Shown: positions 11,601 through 22,658 of the stretch, piece after piece | Numbering within the stretch: position 1 is the first letter of the stretch | How the letters are laid out: each line of letters begins with the position of its first letter | DNA from: Forficula auricularia | Lineage: Eukaryota > Arthropoda > Insecta > Dermaptera > Forficulidae | DNA: 64,000 nucleotides | Assembly: GCA_024734495.1 (NCBI GenBank) | Contig: JALMQS010000187.1 | Span: 17,236,455-17,300,454, forward strand | Direction: 5' to 3' | Position numbers and translations under genes: made by a program | Notes under the pieces: model-generated | What the model was told of the DNA's origin: nothing | The model's database searches: none | The model's input: the letters and a program-made list of their open reading frames with translations, nothing else

Positions 11601-14600
11601 ACTGCTTAGAAACATATAGAGATGCTGTTTGCAGAACTTGTGATACTGTTGACTCAAATATTAAAGTAAGTTGATTTAAATAATAAGTGTCTTTCTTTTA
11701 GGTATTTATTTTAAAATGTTTATCCGTTTTTTTTTTGCTTTCATCCCACAATTTACACGCTAAATACGTTCCTCAAGTCCGTGTAAAACGGAACAGCTTC
11801 CACTAATATACTAAAATAATAGAAAAAATTCAAAAAGTTATAATCGTGTCTGTGAAACGAGTGTGTATCATCTACGATAAACATCCAATGTAAAGCAATC
11901 AAAAATAAAACAATTTTTTTTCAATACAGTATAAAACCGAAACCGTGCGAATATTTATTTTATTTATTTGGAGAAAACAACAGTCATAGTTCAAAAAAAA
12001 AATACACAATACAAAACAAACATAATATAGATCAGAAAAAATAAAAAAACTATGACTTATTACACATTTTCTCACTGAGAGATATAGTATAAAACAAAGT
12101 TGGAATCTAGGGACAGAGCCCGAAATACAAATTTTAGCATGTTGAATGATTCTTATCCATTTTCAAACTCAATAGAAGGAATCGCATGGAACTGGACAAT
12201 TACATTTAAATTAAATTAACAAAAACAAAACAATAACTTAGAACAGAGCCTCTCTCAAACAAACCAAAAGTGCTCGCCGGTTCACCCCGACCCCCCCCAG
12301 TGGCTCACTCTCACCCAACCTAAAATGACTCAAACAGCCAAAAAGTTAAATCAATCAAAGTTCAATTCTATAGTCACCAAAATTAAAATCAAAAAGTAAA
12401 TAAATTAAATCGTATGAGTCAAAAAGCTAAAAACCAAATAAATTAAATAAATTAAGTCAGTTAAGTTTAAAATTGAATAGTCATAAATAATTAAAAATTA
12501 AAAACCAAAACAAACCCAAAACAACCAAATTACATCAGTATAGTCAAAAATTTAAAATCAAAAACTGAATAAAATAATAAATTAACCCACCCAAAAATGA
12601 AAAGTCATGAATGTTAAAACAAAAATAAATTAAATAAATAAATAAAATCAACGCAGTCAAACAAACAAATTAAACAAATAAAAATTGAAAAGTCATAAAT
12701 AGTAAAATTCAAATAAATTAAACAAATATACAAGCAAAAATAGAAGGATTAATGATTTTTTTTATTCGGTAATTAATTAAAAGCTTTTATTAATTAGACG
12801 TTTCTCCTCTTTTGAATGTCATTTTAAATTTTTTTAAAGATGTAGAGAAAATCAATTAAGTCAGGATATTTTTGTTTTGAAATGAGGTGAAAATTGTCTT
12901 GTCTATCTTATTTGATTGATAGCTGCCTCTTTAATTCATGAAATCGATAGCCCAAATCTCGTGTACTTGAATATCAATTAATATTTTATTTAAGTAGTCC
13001 AGGTGTTAAAAAGATATTCCAATCATCAAATTGACCTCCACAGTTAGAACATAATTTGTGTTATGTACTGTCAACCTAACAAATAATTATACTCTTGAAA
13101 TATTTATATTATTATTATAAATTCTTTTATTATTATTGTTATTCTTTTCCCTCCTTTTGAAGGAGGTTTGTTCAGTACTATACATCGGCTGTAAACAGCA
13201 TACCCAGGTATCACAAGAATAATCTATAATTATTCTGATAATATCATTTCTAGACATTGGAATATCCTGTGAATAATCTTTCATTCTTCGTAGATATTTT
13301 GAAATTTTCTTAGAACTAAAATATTCGTATAGGACATTTAATTCAATTTACTAGAATATTCTTAGTTGAACATTCTTAGATTATCCACCAAAGGATATTC
13401 CCAGAAGATTCGTCCAAGAATTTTTCCGGTATAAATATTCCAAGAATCTCCTGTGGATAATTGGAATATATATGTACTTTTAATATATTTGGTGGATATT
13501 CGTAGAATCTCTTGTGCTACCTGGGTAGATGATAGATTCTATATCATTGTTGAGGGTTTTATTATTATTATTATTACTAATTTAATCATTTATCTCATTT
13601 TCAGTCGATGTACCAACTAATGGCAAAATGTGAAGAATTAAGTAAATCCATGAAGCCCATATATTTACTTTCCGATCAAATGTATCCTTTTCTTTAAAAT
13701 ACTAATGAGCACTAAATAGAGGGGAGTTTTAAAAAAAATTAAATTATAAAATTTTCAATCTAAAAAACTTATTTATCTGAAAATTAATATTTATTTACAG
13801 GTCCAATATTTGAAAAGAGATGTAATTATTTCTTTCGGGGACCAAAATACGGGGGGGGATTTAAAAAAATAGAAAATAAATTATAGACCCTTAGATCAAT
13901 TTGTACCAAATTTCGGATATACACACTATACGACCTAACGGAAATGACTCTCCATCTAAAAGTATTAGTGACCCAAAGGGTGAGGGGGGTCAAAAATTAT
14001 TAAAATTTAAAATTTTCAAATAAAAATTCTAAAAAGCTATTCACCCTAGAAGAGTTTCATATTTAAAAGGAGATATGATTAATTGATAAATTAACCAAAA
14101 TTAACAAGCGGTTCTTTCGTAAATGATTATAAATTATTTATAATCCGATTTGGGGGGGCATTAAAAATTTTGCCTGGGGACGGCACATTCTATAGCAACG
14201 GGCCTGTCTCCATATTATAAATTAAATTATCAACTAAAAATATTTTATATTTTTATCTTTAATTATTAAACCTTAACATATAATTAGAAAAGGCATTAAA
14301 CAACTTCTTGACTTATTTGAAAATTCTCTAAGCTCCTAAATATGGTTTGTAAATTATTCATTAATGTATTTAAATAGTATTATACTTTCTCTCAAATTTA
14401 TCTGAACCGCAACGGCTATATCCCTTAAATTAAGAGCATATTGCTTTGATCATAGATGCCAAACAATCCATAGTTAAAATCAATATATTATTATTTTTAT
14501 AGCTCCCTGGATATATTTAGGGGGAGCTCCTCCAGCAGTACCAGAAACTTAAGGAAAATTTAAAATAAAAAAGACATCAAATATTCTAATATATTTTTTT

Positions 14601-17600
14601 CAACTTTAATCAGCTCTCAATTATATACCTAATCAACACAAATATGTAAGAAGATTAAATGTAATAGTTATTAAGGAACAACTTATATAGTAAAATATCA
14701 TTTCAAATAAATGTCCCCTAAAATCGGACAGTCGACTTTTTCTTTGTTGATTAAACATAAACATTATTATAATACATAGTTCATAAAAATAGCAATTTTA
14801 ATAGAATAGTTAATCTAAAGAAGAATATAATTTTATCTTGGAAAGAATTCTAATGGTTTCTTTTAATATTAAAAACAGCACGTTATACATATTTAGTGTT
14901 TTTATGCACCCGAAGACTGTAAGCCTAGAGTAGAGGTCGGGGAACTTTTTTAGCTATTACCCTAAAATATTTTTCCATAGGTCGCTATTACCCCTACATG
15001 AAAAGCTAAAAAAAAGCAAGTTAAATGTATCTTATCTTTTTATATTAAACGAGCAATTCTTGTATATATATTTAGAATCGGTTTGTCGAAAAAGGGCTCT
15101 AACGATTTGGATGAAATTCACGGGTTAGGCGGGTTTTTGTGTTGACAATTCGATCTATGAAGGTCTAATCTTCTGATAAGTTGTTTTTGATGGGTTTTTT
15201 GTTAATTGAAATAATTATTCACGGGTGGTTGTTGGAATAAAAATTTATAATTACATTTCTTTCAATTTATTTTTAATAAAATTAATTGGTTTTTTTATTT
15301 TAAATTTCACTAATAGATCATTACAAATGTTATTATATATTAGAATTTGCCAATTTGATTAAATAAAGGTATTTTTCTATAAAATAATTTAATAGAATAT
15401 CAATTTTATTATCTTAAAAAATCCGACAATTCGAAGGATCGTACCTCCTTCTTCATGATTTAAAAGGGTCAAAATAAGGAAAGGGGTGTAAATTAGTCAT
15501 GTCGAAAAATAAATATTTTAATTGTTCATATCTCGACTTCGGAAAGTCGCAGAGCCTTGAAATTTGAAACTTAAGCTATTTAGAAGCAAAAAGTTACCGA
15601 GCATCGCTCGGGGCTTCAGGCACTTATTTATTATTTATTGAATTAATTGGAATTTACATGAAAACTCTGTAAGTAAATAAAAATTGTAAACATTAAGATA
15701 ATTCAAACGATTTTACGTTTTAGAAAAATGATGTTGTTTCATTTTCGCTAAAATAACTTCAAAATTAGGACTTTTTGACATGAGCGCAATTTGAATACAA
15801 TCCTCGGCATTCAGCCGATTTCTTGCCGGGTTTAACTGACTGCTTTTTAAAAAGAAAAAAATACACCAACACTCATCATGACAAAAAATTCATAACTTTT
15901 ATTAATGTTTTTATATTTTTTTTTAACTTTTATTAATTTTAAAGATTTTGAATTCCTGGAAAAGCTATCAAACTAACAATACTACAATAGTTTATAAAAT
16001 AAAATTTTTTAAAAATGTCCTTTTTACCCCCGATAGTTTCATTTTTACCCCATTTGGGGTAATTTACCCCGGTTCCCCGACCTCTGGCCTAGAGCAAATA
16101 AAGATCTCTTTTACAAAATTCTTCAAGAGTATCTAGACCAGGGGCTCCCAACCTTTTGTGGCCTATCGCCCCTTTCTGGAGGTTGACTAACACCTATCAG
16201 TCCCTTTTCATTTTCATTGTATGACTAATTTTAATTTGAAGTAAAGTGTAAATAATAAAGCAGTTTTATTATTTTAAACAATTTTATTATCTTATATAAA
16301 AACAACCAAAATCAATTAAAATGTACATTTTTTACAGATTTTTTTTAAGAACAAAGAGGAGAAATAATTAAATAAGATCATTGACGTACATTTAAAAAAC
16401 AAAAGTACCTACGTGTTTTCATTTTTAAATTGGAATCTAGAAAAATTAAGAAAGTTGACAGTTAAAATTTGAAAAAATTTATGAAAGTTTGAAAACTTTG
16501 TTATTGTTTTATTGCACAGTACTATTTTAATTTTTTCCCCATTTGAATACTCATCGCCCCCCTGACAACCCAAATCGCCCACTTCCGGACGATCGCCCCC
16601 AGGTTGGGAACCACTGATCTAGACCGAATACCCGTCAATAAACTTGTAATTATTCTTGGGGATCTGAACGCGAGAATTGGTAATGATGTCGTTAATGGAG
16701 TTAAACAACGTTTCAATGAAGCACACATCAACGAAAACGGAACCAATATTCACCCAATTATGTACGGGTAATGAGTTGATAATTAATAATACATGACAAC
16801 CCTACAGAGAAAAGAAGTCGGGGCCGTCCAAGAAATCGTTTGAAAGACTCTCTGAAATAATCAGGCTTTATATATATATATATATATATCCAATCGGTTT
16901 CTCAAAAACGGCTCTAACGATTTGGATAAAATTCACGGGTTAGGTGGCTTTTGTGTTGGCTATTTGATCTGTCACGATCTCATCATCGGCTAAGTTGTTT
17001 TTGATGGGTTTTTTGTTAATTGAAACAATTATTCACAGGTGTTGTCTGAATGAAAATGTATATTCAATTTTCTATTCAATTTCTTTAATTGTTAATTGGT
17101 TTTTAATTTTAAATTCCACTAATAGATCATTACAAATATTATTATATATATTAAAAGTTAAACAATTTAATTGATTAAAAATCGAGTTTTAAATCCCACA
17201 AACGTATTTTTTCTATATTAGAATTTGACAATTTAATTGATGAACTCAAAAATTGTTATTTAATTAAAAAAAATATTATACGGTATTTATTTATATACCT
17301 ATACCTATACATATATACACATAATCTGTGAGCCACTACAAGGCTTGAAATGCAAAAACTCTGTGAGGGTGGTGGTGACGATGGGGGAGATGTGGGGGGT
17401 GCAGTGGTGGAAGGGTACGGGGGGAAGTGATTTTGGGGGTGAAGTGGTGGGGGTCCGGGGGGCGAGGGGAGGGGGGGTTCGGGATTAATATAAAGCTTTT
17501 AACTGAAGCAAAAAGTTACCGAGCATCGCTGGGTGGCCATGTACTAATAATAATAAGAAGAAGAAGAATATAAAACAAAAAAATACGGAATTAAATACTC

Positions 17601-18144
17601 CAAAAAAAAAACCGTAATTTAAAAACTGTCCGGCATTAGGGGACTTTTAGAGTGTCCGATCTTAAGGACCTTTAGGTACATGCAAAAAAAATTCTTATTC
17701 TCATTCTGTATTACGAATCATAAAAAAAACCATGAATTATGACAGATTATTTAAATACCAATAATAATCAACAACATCTCATTATTTAATTACTGTTTAC
17801 AGACACCAAAAATTTACTTATAAGTTTTTATTAATCTCAAAGTTTGAACTATTCTCCACAGCGAACGGGACGGCAGGACGGCACTGGCTTGCGAGTGATC
17901 CCGCACTTCACTTGAAGAGAGTATTCTAACCGCAAAAAAAGTAATAAAATGGTGCCCTTTTTTTGAATCAGTTCAAATACTGTCCGGCTTTTGGAACCGT
18001 CCGGACTTACGGGACTTCCCCCTACATATTTAACAAACAATATGCAAAAAATTTTAAATTTTTAATGTTGAAATAATGTTGATTTCTATTTTAGGTTCAA
18101 TACTTGAACATCTACATTCTAAGATACATAACTGTATATTGTAA
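5623..18144 (+). CDS. BORCS6: BORC complex subunit 6-like (BORCS6/lyspersin), six visible exons
   Basis: BORCS6 is a subunit of BORC, the lysosome-surface complex that recruits ARL8 for kinesin-driven lysosome movement. Exons seen: 5623-5742 (ATG), 7627-~7935, ~10560-10737, 11582-11665, 13605-13681, 18095-18144 (TAA). Conserved blocks in order: LEGTVIKEGD...FVAENLESKIKLSS (exon 2); SLDPNILNDIE and SVDNL (exon 3); LETYRDAV and VDSNIK (exon 4); SMYQLMAKCEEL and MKP (exon 5); SILEHLHSKI (exon 6). They match the order in animal BORCS6. Introns 3-4 and 4-5 close in phase. The exon 2-3 and 5-6 junctions do not: exon 5 ends in phase 2, while exon 6 needs one base plus GT, so a short exon is missing. 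AATAAA follows at about 18.18 kb. The N-terminal 100 residues are not conserved, so the start rests on the open frame. Confidence 0.82.
5883..6498. repeat. Long foldback element in BORCS6 intron 1
   Basis: Arms of about 270-300 bp from 5883 and to 6498 are near-perfect reverse complements around about 6205 (for example CAGAATAGAATATTTTTCTC and its complement). The left arm alone carries, on the minus strand, CTGAAGAAGTCG...CGACGAAACGTTGG, a hairpin also seen in other foldbacks in this window. The right arm has lost that part. No coding sequence is seen. Confidence 0.8.
6687..7385 (-). mobile_element. TTAA-flanked non-autonomous element, family Z copy 1
   Basis: TTAA lies at both edges (6683-6686 and 7386-7389), with terminal inverted repeats GGTAGTTGTTTC / GAAACAACTACC. 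The interior matches, in reverse orientation, the copies at 35021-35739 and 60830-61521 (for example TTAATATCTCCGGAACTA read on the minus strand). It has no transposase. The TTAA target is what piggyBac-type elements use, but the termini do not start with the usual CCC. Confidence 0.7.
8395..8958. mobile_element. Mariner/Tc1-derived hairpin: two head-to-head copies of a transposase 3' end
   Basis: About 260-bp arms meet near 8690. Each arm encodes the C-terminal part of a mariner-type transposase; on the plus strand the right arm reads KPETIEHLEHNIRRI, then IRPQLLRNV, then after a frame change RGGHMAEIIFKH and a stop. Each arm ends in the terminal repeat GGGTGTTTTTTTAGAGG. The left arm has the same on the minus strand. 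The GC content (about 50% in the core) stands out. It cannot encode transposase and would form a very stable RNA hairpin if transcribed within BORCS6 intron 2. Confidence 0.8.
9365..9612. repeat. Diverged tandem duplication, unit about 118 bp
   Basis: Two successive units share TCGACTTAAAATCGAAAA, GATCGATTCTTATCTAA, AGGAATAACC and GGAGGAATCGACTTAAAATC. Similarity is roughly three quarters by eye. No coding potential is seen. Confidence 0.5.
9651..9690. repeat. Perfect 40-bp palindrome
   Basis: The half TCCTCCTTTTCTTAATTAGA is followed immediately by its exact reverse complement, with no spacer. It may be the centre of a decayed foldback element, since the flanks (CAAGCTTGAG) are also partly symmetrical. 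Confidence 0.85.
10030..10265 (+). mobile_element. Repeat family X copy with deleted hammerhead-like core
   Basis: Matches the family X copy at 63.2-63.4 kb read in reverse: GATGAAAAATAATATTTAT, GGCCAAGCCTTCGAAAC, TATAGTCTCAAAC, a TA-rich tract, then GTATGTTTATTTGCATCAAG. The segment GACTGATGAG that precedes GGCCAAGCC in the other copy is missing here. CAGTATCGCGTGGATATTG, also found beside the 63.4-kb copy, lies at the 5' side. Confidence 0.65.
11434..11451. repeat. Poly-G run
   Basis: About 18 consecutive G in BORCS6 intron 3. Similar runs of C or G occur at 2401, 3951, 24227, 46951, 60099 and 62586. They are probably slippage-expanded tracts in repeats, and their exact lengths are prone to sequencing error. 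Confidence 0.8.
11700..13560. other. BORCS6 intron 4: degenerate A-rich repetitive DNA
   Basis: From about 12300 to 12730 it contains many loose repeats of words such as AATAAATTAAATAAATTAA and AAAAGTCATAAAT, without a clean period. No ORF of note and no inverted-repeat element with clear ends is seen. Confidence 0.5.
13682..14890. other. BORCS6 intron 5, proximal part: AT-rich with a poly-G-bearing repeat
   Basis: Region 13800-14200 has two related segments (CAATATTTGAAAAGAGATGT and CATATTTAAAAGGAGATATG) and short G-runs, probably an old family V or Helitron-like repeat. The rest is plain AT-rich sequence. The short exon needed by the BORCS6 model should lie somewhere between here and 18094, but I could not identify it. 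Confidence 0.4.
14931..16086. mobile_element. Non-autonomous hAT element with 8-bp target duplication
   Basis: Termini TAGAGGTCGGGGAAC and GTTCCCCGACCTCTG are inverted repeats. GCCTAGAG lies on both sides (14923-14930 and 16087-16094), the 8-bp duplication typical of hAT. It holds no transposase. The interior (about 15062-15615) contains another repeat, related to 16868-17545, with the hairpin-like ACCGAGCATCGCTCGG. It was inserted into the LINE endonuclease fragment. Confidence 0.85.
16139..16616. mobile_element. Non-autonomous hAT element with 8-bp target duplication
   Basis: Termini CAGGGGCTCCCAACCTTT and AGGTTGGGAACCACTG form imperfect inverted repeats. ATCTAGAC is duplicated at 16131-16138 and 16617-16624. 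It is 478 bp with no coding capacity. It sits in the same LINE fragment as the hAT element ending at 16086, 52 bp away. Confidence 0.85.
16868..17545 (+). repeat. Helitron-like repeat with G-rich 3' half
   Basis: Starts in a TA tract followed by AATCGGTTTCTCAAAAACGG and AACGATTTGGATAAAATTCA. It contains a G-rich block (17360-17475) resembling the cargo of the Helitrons at 24.9 and 34.0 kb, and ends near AAAAGTTACCGAGCATCGCT. The copy at 15062-15615 shares both ends but lacks the G-rich block. The termini do not give a clean CTAG, so the Helitron assignment is tentative. Confidence 0.45.
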
Positions 18145-18499
18145 TGGCTGATGGATAATGTATTTATATAGTGTAAATAAATAAAAGGAAAATTTGCAAT
18201 TCAAAAAAATTGATAATGAGATTGTTTAAAATTCATACAAATGGAATATAGGGAGTGAACTATTAAACATATAATTTGTTAAAGATCAGCAAATTTGTAA
18301 TTTATTTAATTAATAATAAGCCTTTACAAACAAATGTTTGTTTTTTGTTTTTTATCTATTTTAATCATGACACAAAGTGGAGATGAATATTAAAGATTTA
18401 TCTTAAAAGATTTAATTTCCTTTTCAAGTTTTTTTCTAGAAATTTTTCAAGATTATTGTACAATCCCATTTTCAAACAGTTTAACACCGTGAGATGTTT

Positions 18500-19200
18500 A
18501 ACATAAATCTGAAATATAGCAGAAGTTTCGACTGAACCCACCTAGATTACACATTTTTAATGAGAAAAACTCATCAGAATCGAGACCTAATTCTGTCTAG
18601 TCTAGTCATTAAGGGAATTGATACCGTACACTTAGTACCAAAAATTTGAGACGTACCAATTCAATAACGGCCTTTATTATTTTTTCCCGCACCAGAGGAG
18701 ACACTTTTGTGAGTGGCTGTACGCACACATATACAATTGCCGTGTCTGCGTATACGCACACAATTAAAAGAAACACTAGCGCACGAATCCCTTTGAATTT
18801 TCGTACACAGTTTCAATACTTAAAGAGAGAGTACCTAAAATTTCAACTGATTTTCTGTTATTAAATATAATTTTTTTATAATTCGATCACTATAAGTCGA
18901 AATATAGTAATGTCCCTTAAGAATATGTGTTATAAATTGATTATATCCGGAAGGAGCGATCCGAATTTCATGAAATTTTGCACAAGAGGGGGCTTCCTTT
19001 CGCATTATTTCTTAATTAATGTCCCATTGACATTTATTTATATATTATTATTATCGTGATGAGATTCCATGAATCATATAGGTATATGCTAGAGGCTACA
19101 GCCCCGCAGGTACATCGCAACGTCGTGCATTCTAATGAGTTTTTCTCATAGTATGTGCAATCTAGGTGTTTCTGCCGTAACTTCTACTCCGATAAACAAC
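18500..19200. mobile_element. Inverted-repeat element about 0.7 kb
   Basis: Arms of about 60 bp are visible: GCAGAAGTTTCGACTGAACC and CACCTAGATTACAC with AATGAGAAAAACTCAT on the left, and AATGAGTTTTTCTCAT, TGCAATCTAGGTG and GTAACTTCTAC on the right. The interior has a second small palindrome around 18715-18770 (GTGTGCGTA types). No ORF is seen. The target duplication was not resolved. Confidence 0.55.
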
Positions 19201-19394
19201 TCACCTATCAAAGCATTAAATCTGCATTAAATCTTTGTATCATTTGAAAGTCCATAAACAAGTGAATTACTTTGACCTCTAATTAAATGAATTATCCTCT
19301 AAATTTTAGTATATTGAAAGTTAGACTAGTTAAAATGGGTGGATTACTGCTGTTGGCTTATTTCAAGTCACACATTATTGGTTTTCACTTAGGA

Positions 19395-19525
19395 TGGATA
19401 CTAATTAATAAAGTAAAGGGTTTCACAGTGAAACTACACTCCCTTTACTTTATTAATTAATATCACCTTTCACTTAAAACCTACACCACTTTCCCTAAAT
19501 AAAAAAAAAAAAAAAAAAAAAATAG
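19395..19525. repeat. Foldback repeat family Y
   Basis: TAATTAATAAAGTAAAGG ... TTTCACAGTGAAAC ... CCCTTTACTTTATTAATTAA is palindromic, and is followed by ACCTACACCACTTTCCCT and a poly-A run. The same components recur at 42378-42535 immediately 3' of DTL. Confidence 0.65.
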
Positions 19526-19936
19526 GATGGATACTACATAAAATTTCAAGAACTATACAAGGCCGATAAATCTGCCTAATATCTATCATTAGGTCCGAAA
19601 TGTGGTATTTTCGTGACATAATTTATAAATTAAAAAAAAAAAAAACAGTAATATTTCGTTTATAAATAAAATCAATCAATCTATTTTAATATTTATTTTA
19701 GTGTAAGAAAATATAATTTCTTAAATAAATAATATAAAAAAACATCTAAAAAATCACAAGTTAATTAATAAGTATCCAATATAAGCATCATTTTATGAAC
19801 AGTAATATTCAGAATGAGTTCGTATTTGCAAAATCCTCATCATTTAAGATTTTTAACAGTTCCTTTTACAAATTCCATGCAACAATTTTGTCGGGTTTCG
19901 CAGCCGATTTTACAATAGAATATATATTGGTAATGA

Positions 19937-22081
19937 TCAGGGCCGCGCCAAGCTAATCGGCCGCCCGTGTGCAAACTTTAATTTTACGCCCTCTTTTAAA
20001 ATTGTAACTAAAATTTAACATTAAAAGCATCATCACCCCTTACCACTTCTAGCTAAAAATTGATTCGTAGGTAGGCTAGGTACACATAATAAATAAAATT
20101 GAAATGAAATAAATACTAATAATTATATTTAATTTTGATATTAAACATGTGTATTATACATAACTTTTAAACTAAACATACAACATAAAGCAGTGAACAG
20201 TGAGGTATCACCAGTGCCGGCGCAACTCACTTTGCCGCCCCGTGCAAAACATTTGTTTGGCGCCCCCCCCTCCCATACCTTGCTCCTCCCGGCCCGAAAA
20301 TCAACATAATAGTACTTGGAAGTAACAAAGATAGGATAAAATAACAATTAGAAACATCAAACTTAGCAGTTATTAGTTTACTGGTGTTATTTACAAATAA
20401 AAAATATTTTACCGACAAATTGTGTCAACAGTTCTTGTACACTATTGTAATTTTAAATTTACAGTAGGTTAAGATACTGTATACATGTAGAAATACCAAA
20501 TACTGATTCTAAAACATTTCCTCATCACAAAAGTTATTTGGAATTAAAAAACTATTTTTCTTGCTTTAACAGCAGCAGTCGTTCACTAAATCAGTATAGT
20601 TCAATTTTTCTCCCAATTCATGTTCGATGTGATGACTGTCCGCGCCTGCCACTTCCTGTCTAGTGCCTACAGCCTACCAGAGAGTAGGGGCTGCAACTTA
20701 GATAGGGAAATCGGTTCCAATTTTCGTTTCCCACAGGCGCAAGTTGCCAACATATTTTCTCCAAAAAATAAAATAGTCATATTCTAAAATATATAGTTTT
20801 CTTTTTTTGTTAAGAAGAATGGTGTATTTTTGTGAAAACTACTTAGAATTTTATATTTTTAAAAATTTTTTTTTTTTATTTTTAATTTTTTGAATTTTCT
20901 TTATTTTATTATGAATTTTTCTGTTATTAAGTTGGCTAAGATCTGTCACTCTCAGTTTCTTTTCTGACGTTTTAGAAACAATCTAAAAATCATATTAATT
21001 ATTAAAAAATTGTTAATTGATAATAAATAAGATAAGAACATTCCAAAAGGTAATTTTGTCATTTCTCTCAATTGATTTCATTTTATTTTAATTAAAAATA
21101 ACTTCTACTATCTTTTACTTTCAATTGTTCAACTGTTTTTATTTATTTTTTATTAATACTTCTATAACTCATTTCCATAACTATTTCCTGCTTTATTAGA
21201 CCTATTATCCTAATCCTTAATACTTGTAAAAATTTATTTTTCGGTATATAATTATTTCCACGGTGTTCCTGGCCAAACTTCTTCAATACCTTCCCCCTGG
21301 TTTTCGCTGAGTAATGGATTGGTTAATATAAGATACTAATATTATGTAGATTTAAAACTTTTTAACAAATATTAATTTTCTTGCTTTTTTAGGCCCGTCG
21401 TCGCTGCTTTTTATTTAATGGAGACTGGCCTTATTATTGCTATTATCTTATATTATTGCAAATAAACATACACATATATATATATATATATATATAGTAT
21501 ATGTGTATGTTTATTTGCATTAAGCAGAGGACAACCTCTTTGTTTCTCTTTATAATTCAACAACTCTGCTACTCTCGGCAAAATAAAAACTTTTCAATTA
21601 TAGTTTCTTGTTATGTTTCTTTATTATATAGGTATATATTTTTTTCAGATATCCAGCAAGACATCATGACAAGATTTTTTTTTAATTTGTTATAAATGTT
21701 TTTTTTCAATTTGTTAAAATTTTGTATCTGAATTTTATATTAAAATAATAAAAATAATTACATTTATTTATAGTTTTATTTCATATCTCCCTTTTCTCCT
21801 AATTTTATTTTAAGAAATAGTTATTTTTCTAATTTTTAAATTACTCAAAAAAATAATTGCATTCTGGATTGCTATTCCTAATAATAAAAATACTATTAAT
21901 AATAATAATCGACGGCCCTGGATTCCTAATACTAATGCTATTTCCCGCCTTTTTCTTTCCCGACTAATGGCTGTCGGCTTGTGACGTCACCATAAAAATT
22001 GGAACCGCCTTTTAACATTGAGTTGCACCTCTCTATACCCTCTGGCCGCACGGGTTGCACCCCCGGTAGCGCCGGCCCTAG
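19937..22081. mobile_element. Composite of hAT-like ends with nested elements
   Basis: The left part has CAGGGCCGCGCCAAG and, at 20213, CAGTGCCGGCGCAACTC. The right part ends in CCCGGTAGCGCCGGCCCT. These GC-rich ends resemble hAT termini. Nested within is family U (20678-22044), itself interrupted by a family X fragment (about 21440-21625). The outer target duplication is not clean, so the exact limits are uncertain. Confidence 0.45.
20678..22044. mobile_element. Family U element with about 50-bp imperfect terminal inverted repeats
   Basis: CAGAGAGTA...GCTGCAACTTA...CGGTTCCAATTTT on the left is mirrored by AAAATTGGAACCGCC...GAGTTGCACC...CCCTCTGG on the right. A second, shorter copy lies at about 50535-51038 and shares both ends (TTCTGGATTGCTATTC and GTGACGTCACC are found near the right end of both). 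It contains a nested family X segment at about 21440-21625. Confidence 0.6.
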
Positions 22082-22228
22082 CTATCACCAAAGTAGAAAT
22101 TTCGTCAAACATTCGTCACTTTAAAGGATAAACTTTACGAACGATCCCGCCCAACAGTGAAATCGGTTGTTAAAATTAATCCTATAAGTGGTGATTGTTT
22201 GACGGTATTTCTACTTTGGTGATAGATA
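22082..22228. mobile_element. 147-bp hairpin MITE
   Basis: CTATCACCAAAGTAGAAAT and CGTCAAAC on the left are mirrored by GTTTGACGG, ATTTCTACTTTGGTGATAG on the right. It lies directly beside the hAT-like end at 22081 and upstream of the transposase fragment on the minus strand. Confidence 0.7.
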
Positions 22229-22252
22229 AAAATTAAAAATGTTAAATAAAAA

Positions 22253-22459
22253 TCAGAGAACGTACCAAAACAATGAAAATTTTGAACAAAATAAATTATT
22301 GCAAACCCTTTTTTCGTCAAAATCTTTAATTAACTCGTCGAAGGGAATAGAATCCATAATGTCAATTTCTATGGACATAATTGCTACTCTTTCTTGAGCC
22401 ATAGTCGATCTTAAAAACGTTTTTATCAATTTGAGTTTTGATAAAGACCTTTCACCCAT
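22253..22459 (-). pseudogene. hAT transposase C-terminal (dimerisation) fragment
   Basis: The minus-strand frame reads GERSLSKLKLIKTFLRSTM followed by AQERVAIMSIE, DELIKDFDEKR. ERSFSKLKLIK...LRSTM.QERL is the hallmark of the hAT C-terminal dimerisation region. The rest of the transposase is absent; no continuation is seen upstream. Together with the hAT-like ends between 19.9 and 22.1 kb it suggests a decayed autonomous element. Confidence 0.7.
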
Positions 22460-22658
22460 AATTAACTTTTAAATCTACGCTACTAAACTAAATTGAAAAT
22501 CCAAAAAGAGAACTCAATTATTAATTATGTACCTATATGCATATTTATAAGCAAATTTGAACGGCAATTGAAATTATTAAAATTTAAGGGACTATAATGT
22601 TATAAGCAAACAGACCAATTCCAAGTTAGAATATTTATAAGATTTAAATAAATATTAT

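Larger units (their letters stand above)
14890..16860 (+). pseudogene. LINE ORF2 remnant: endonuclease fragment interrupted by two hAT elements
   Basis: Three pieces of a non-LTR retrotransposon are recognised: about 14890-14930 (FYAPEDCKP), 16087-16138 (KDLFYKILQEYLD) and 16617-16755 (NKLVIILGDLNARIGNDV, then FNEAHINENGTN). The GDLNARIG motif is typical of the APE-type endonuclease of jockey/CR1-like LINEs. The pieces run on in one frame when the two hAT insertions and one copy of each target duplication are ignored. At about 16805-16850 is EKRSRGRPRNRLKDS, typical of the C-terminal end of LINE ORF2, so the reverse transcriptase in between is deleted. A TAG just upstream marks further decay. 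Confidence 0.7.

Noticed and set aside
17630..18020. Inverted GTCCGGC-type motifs that might be transposon ends
   Set aside because: Symmetry is partial and no target duplication could be read.
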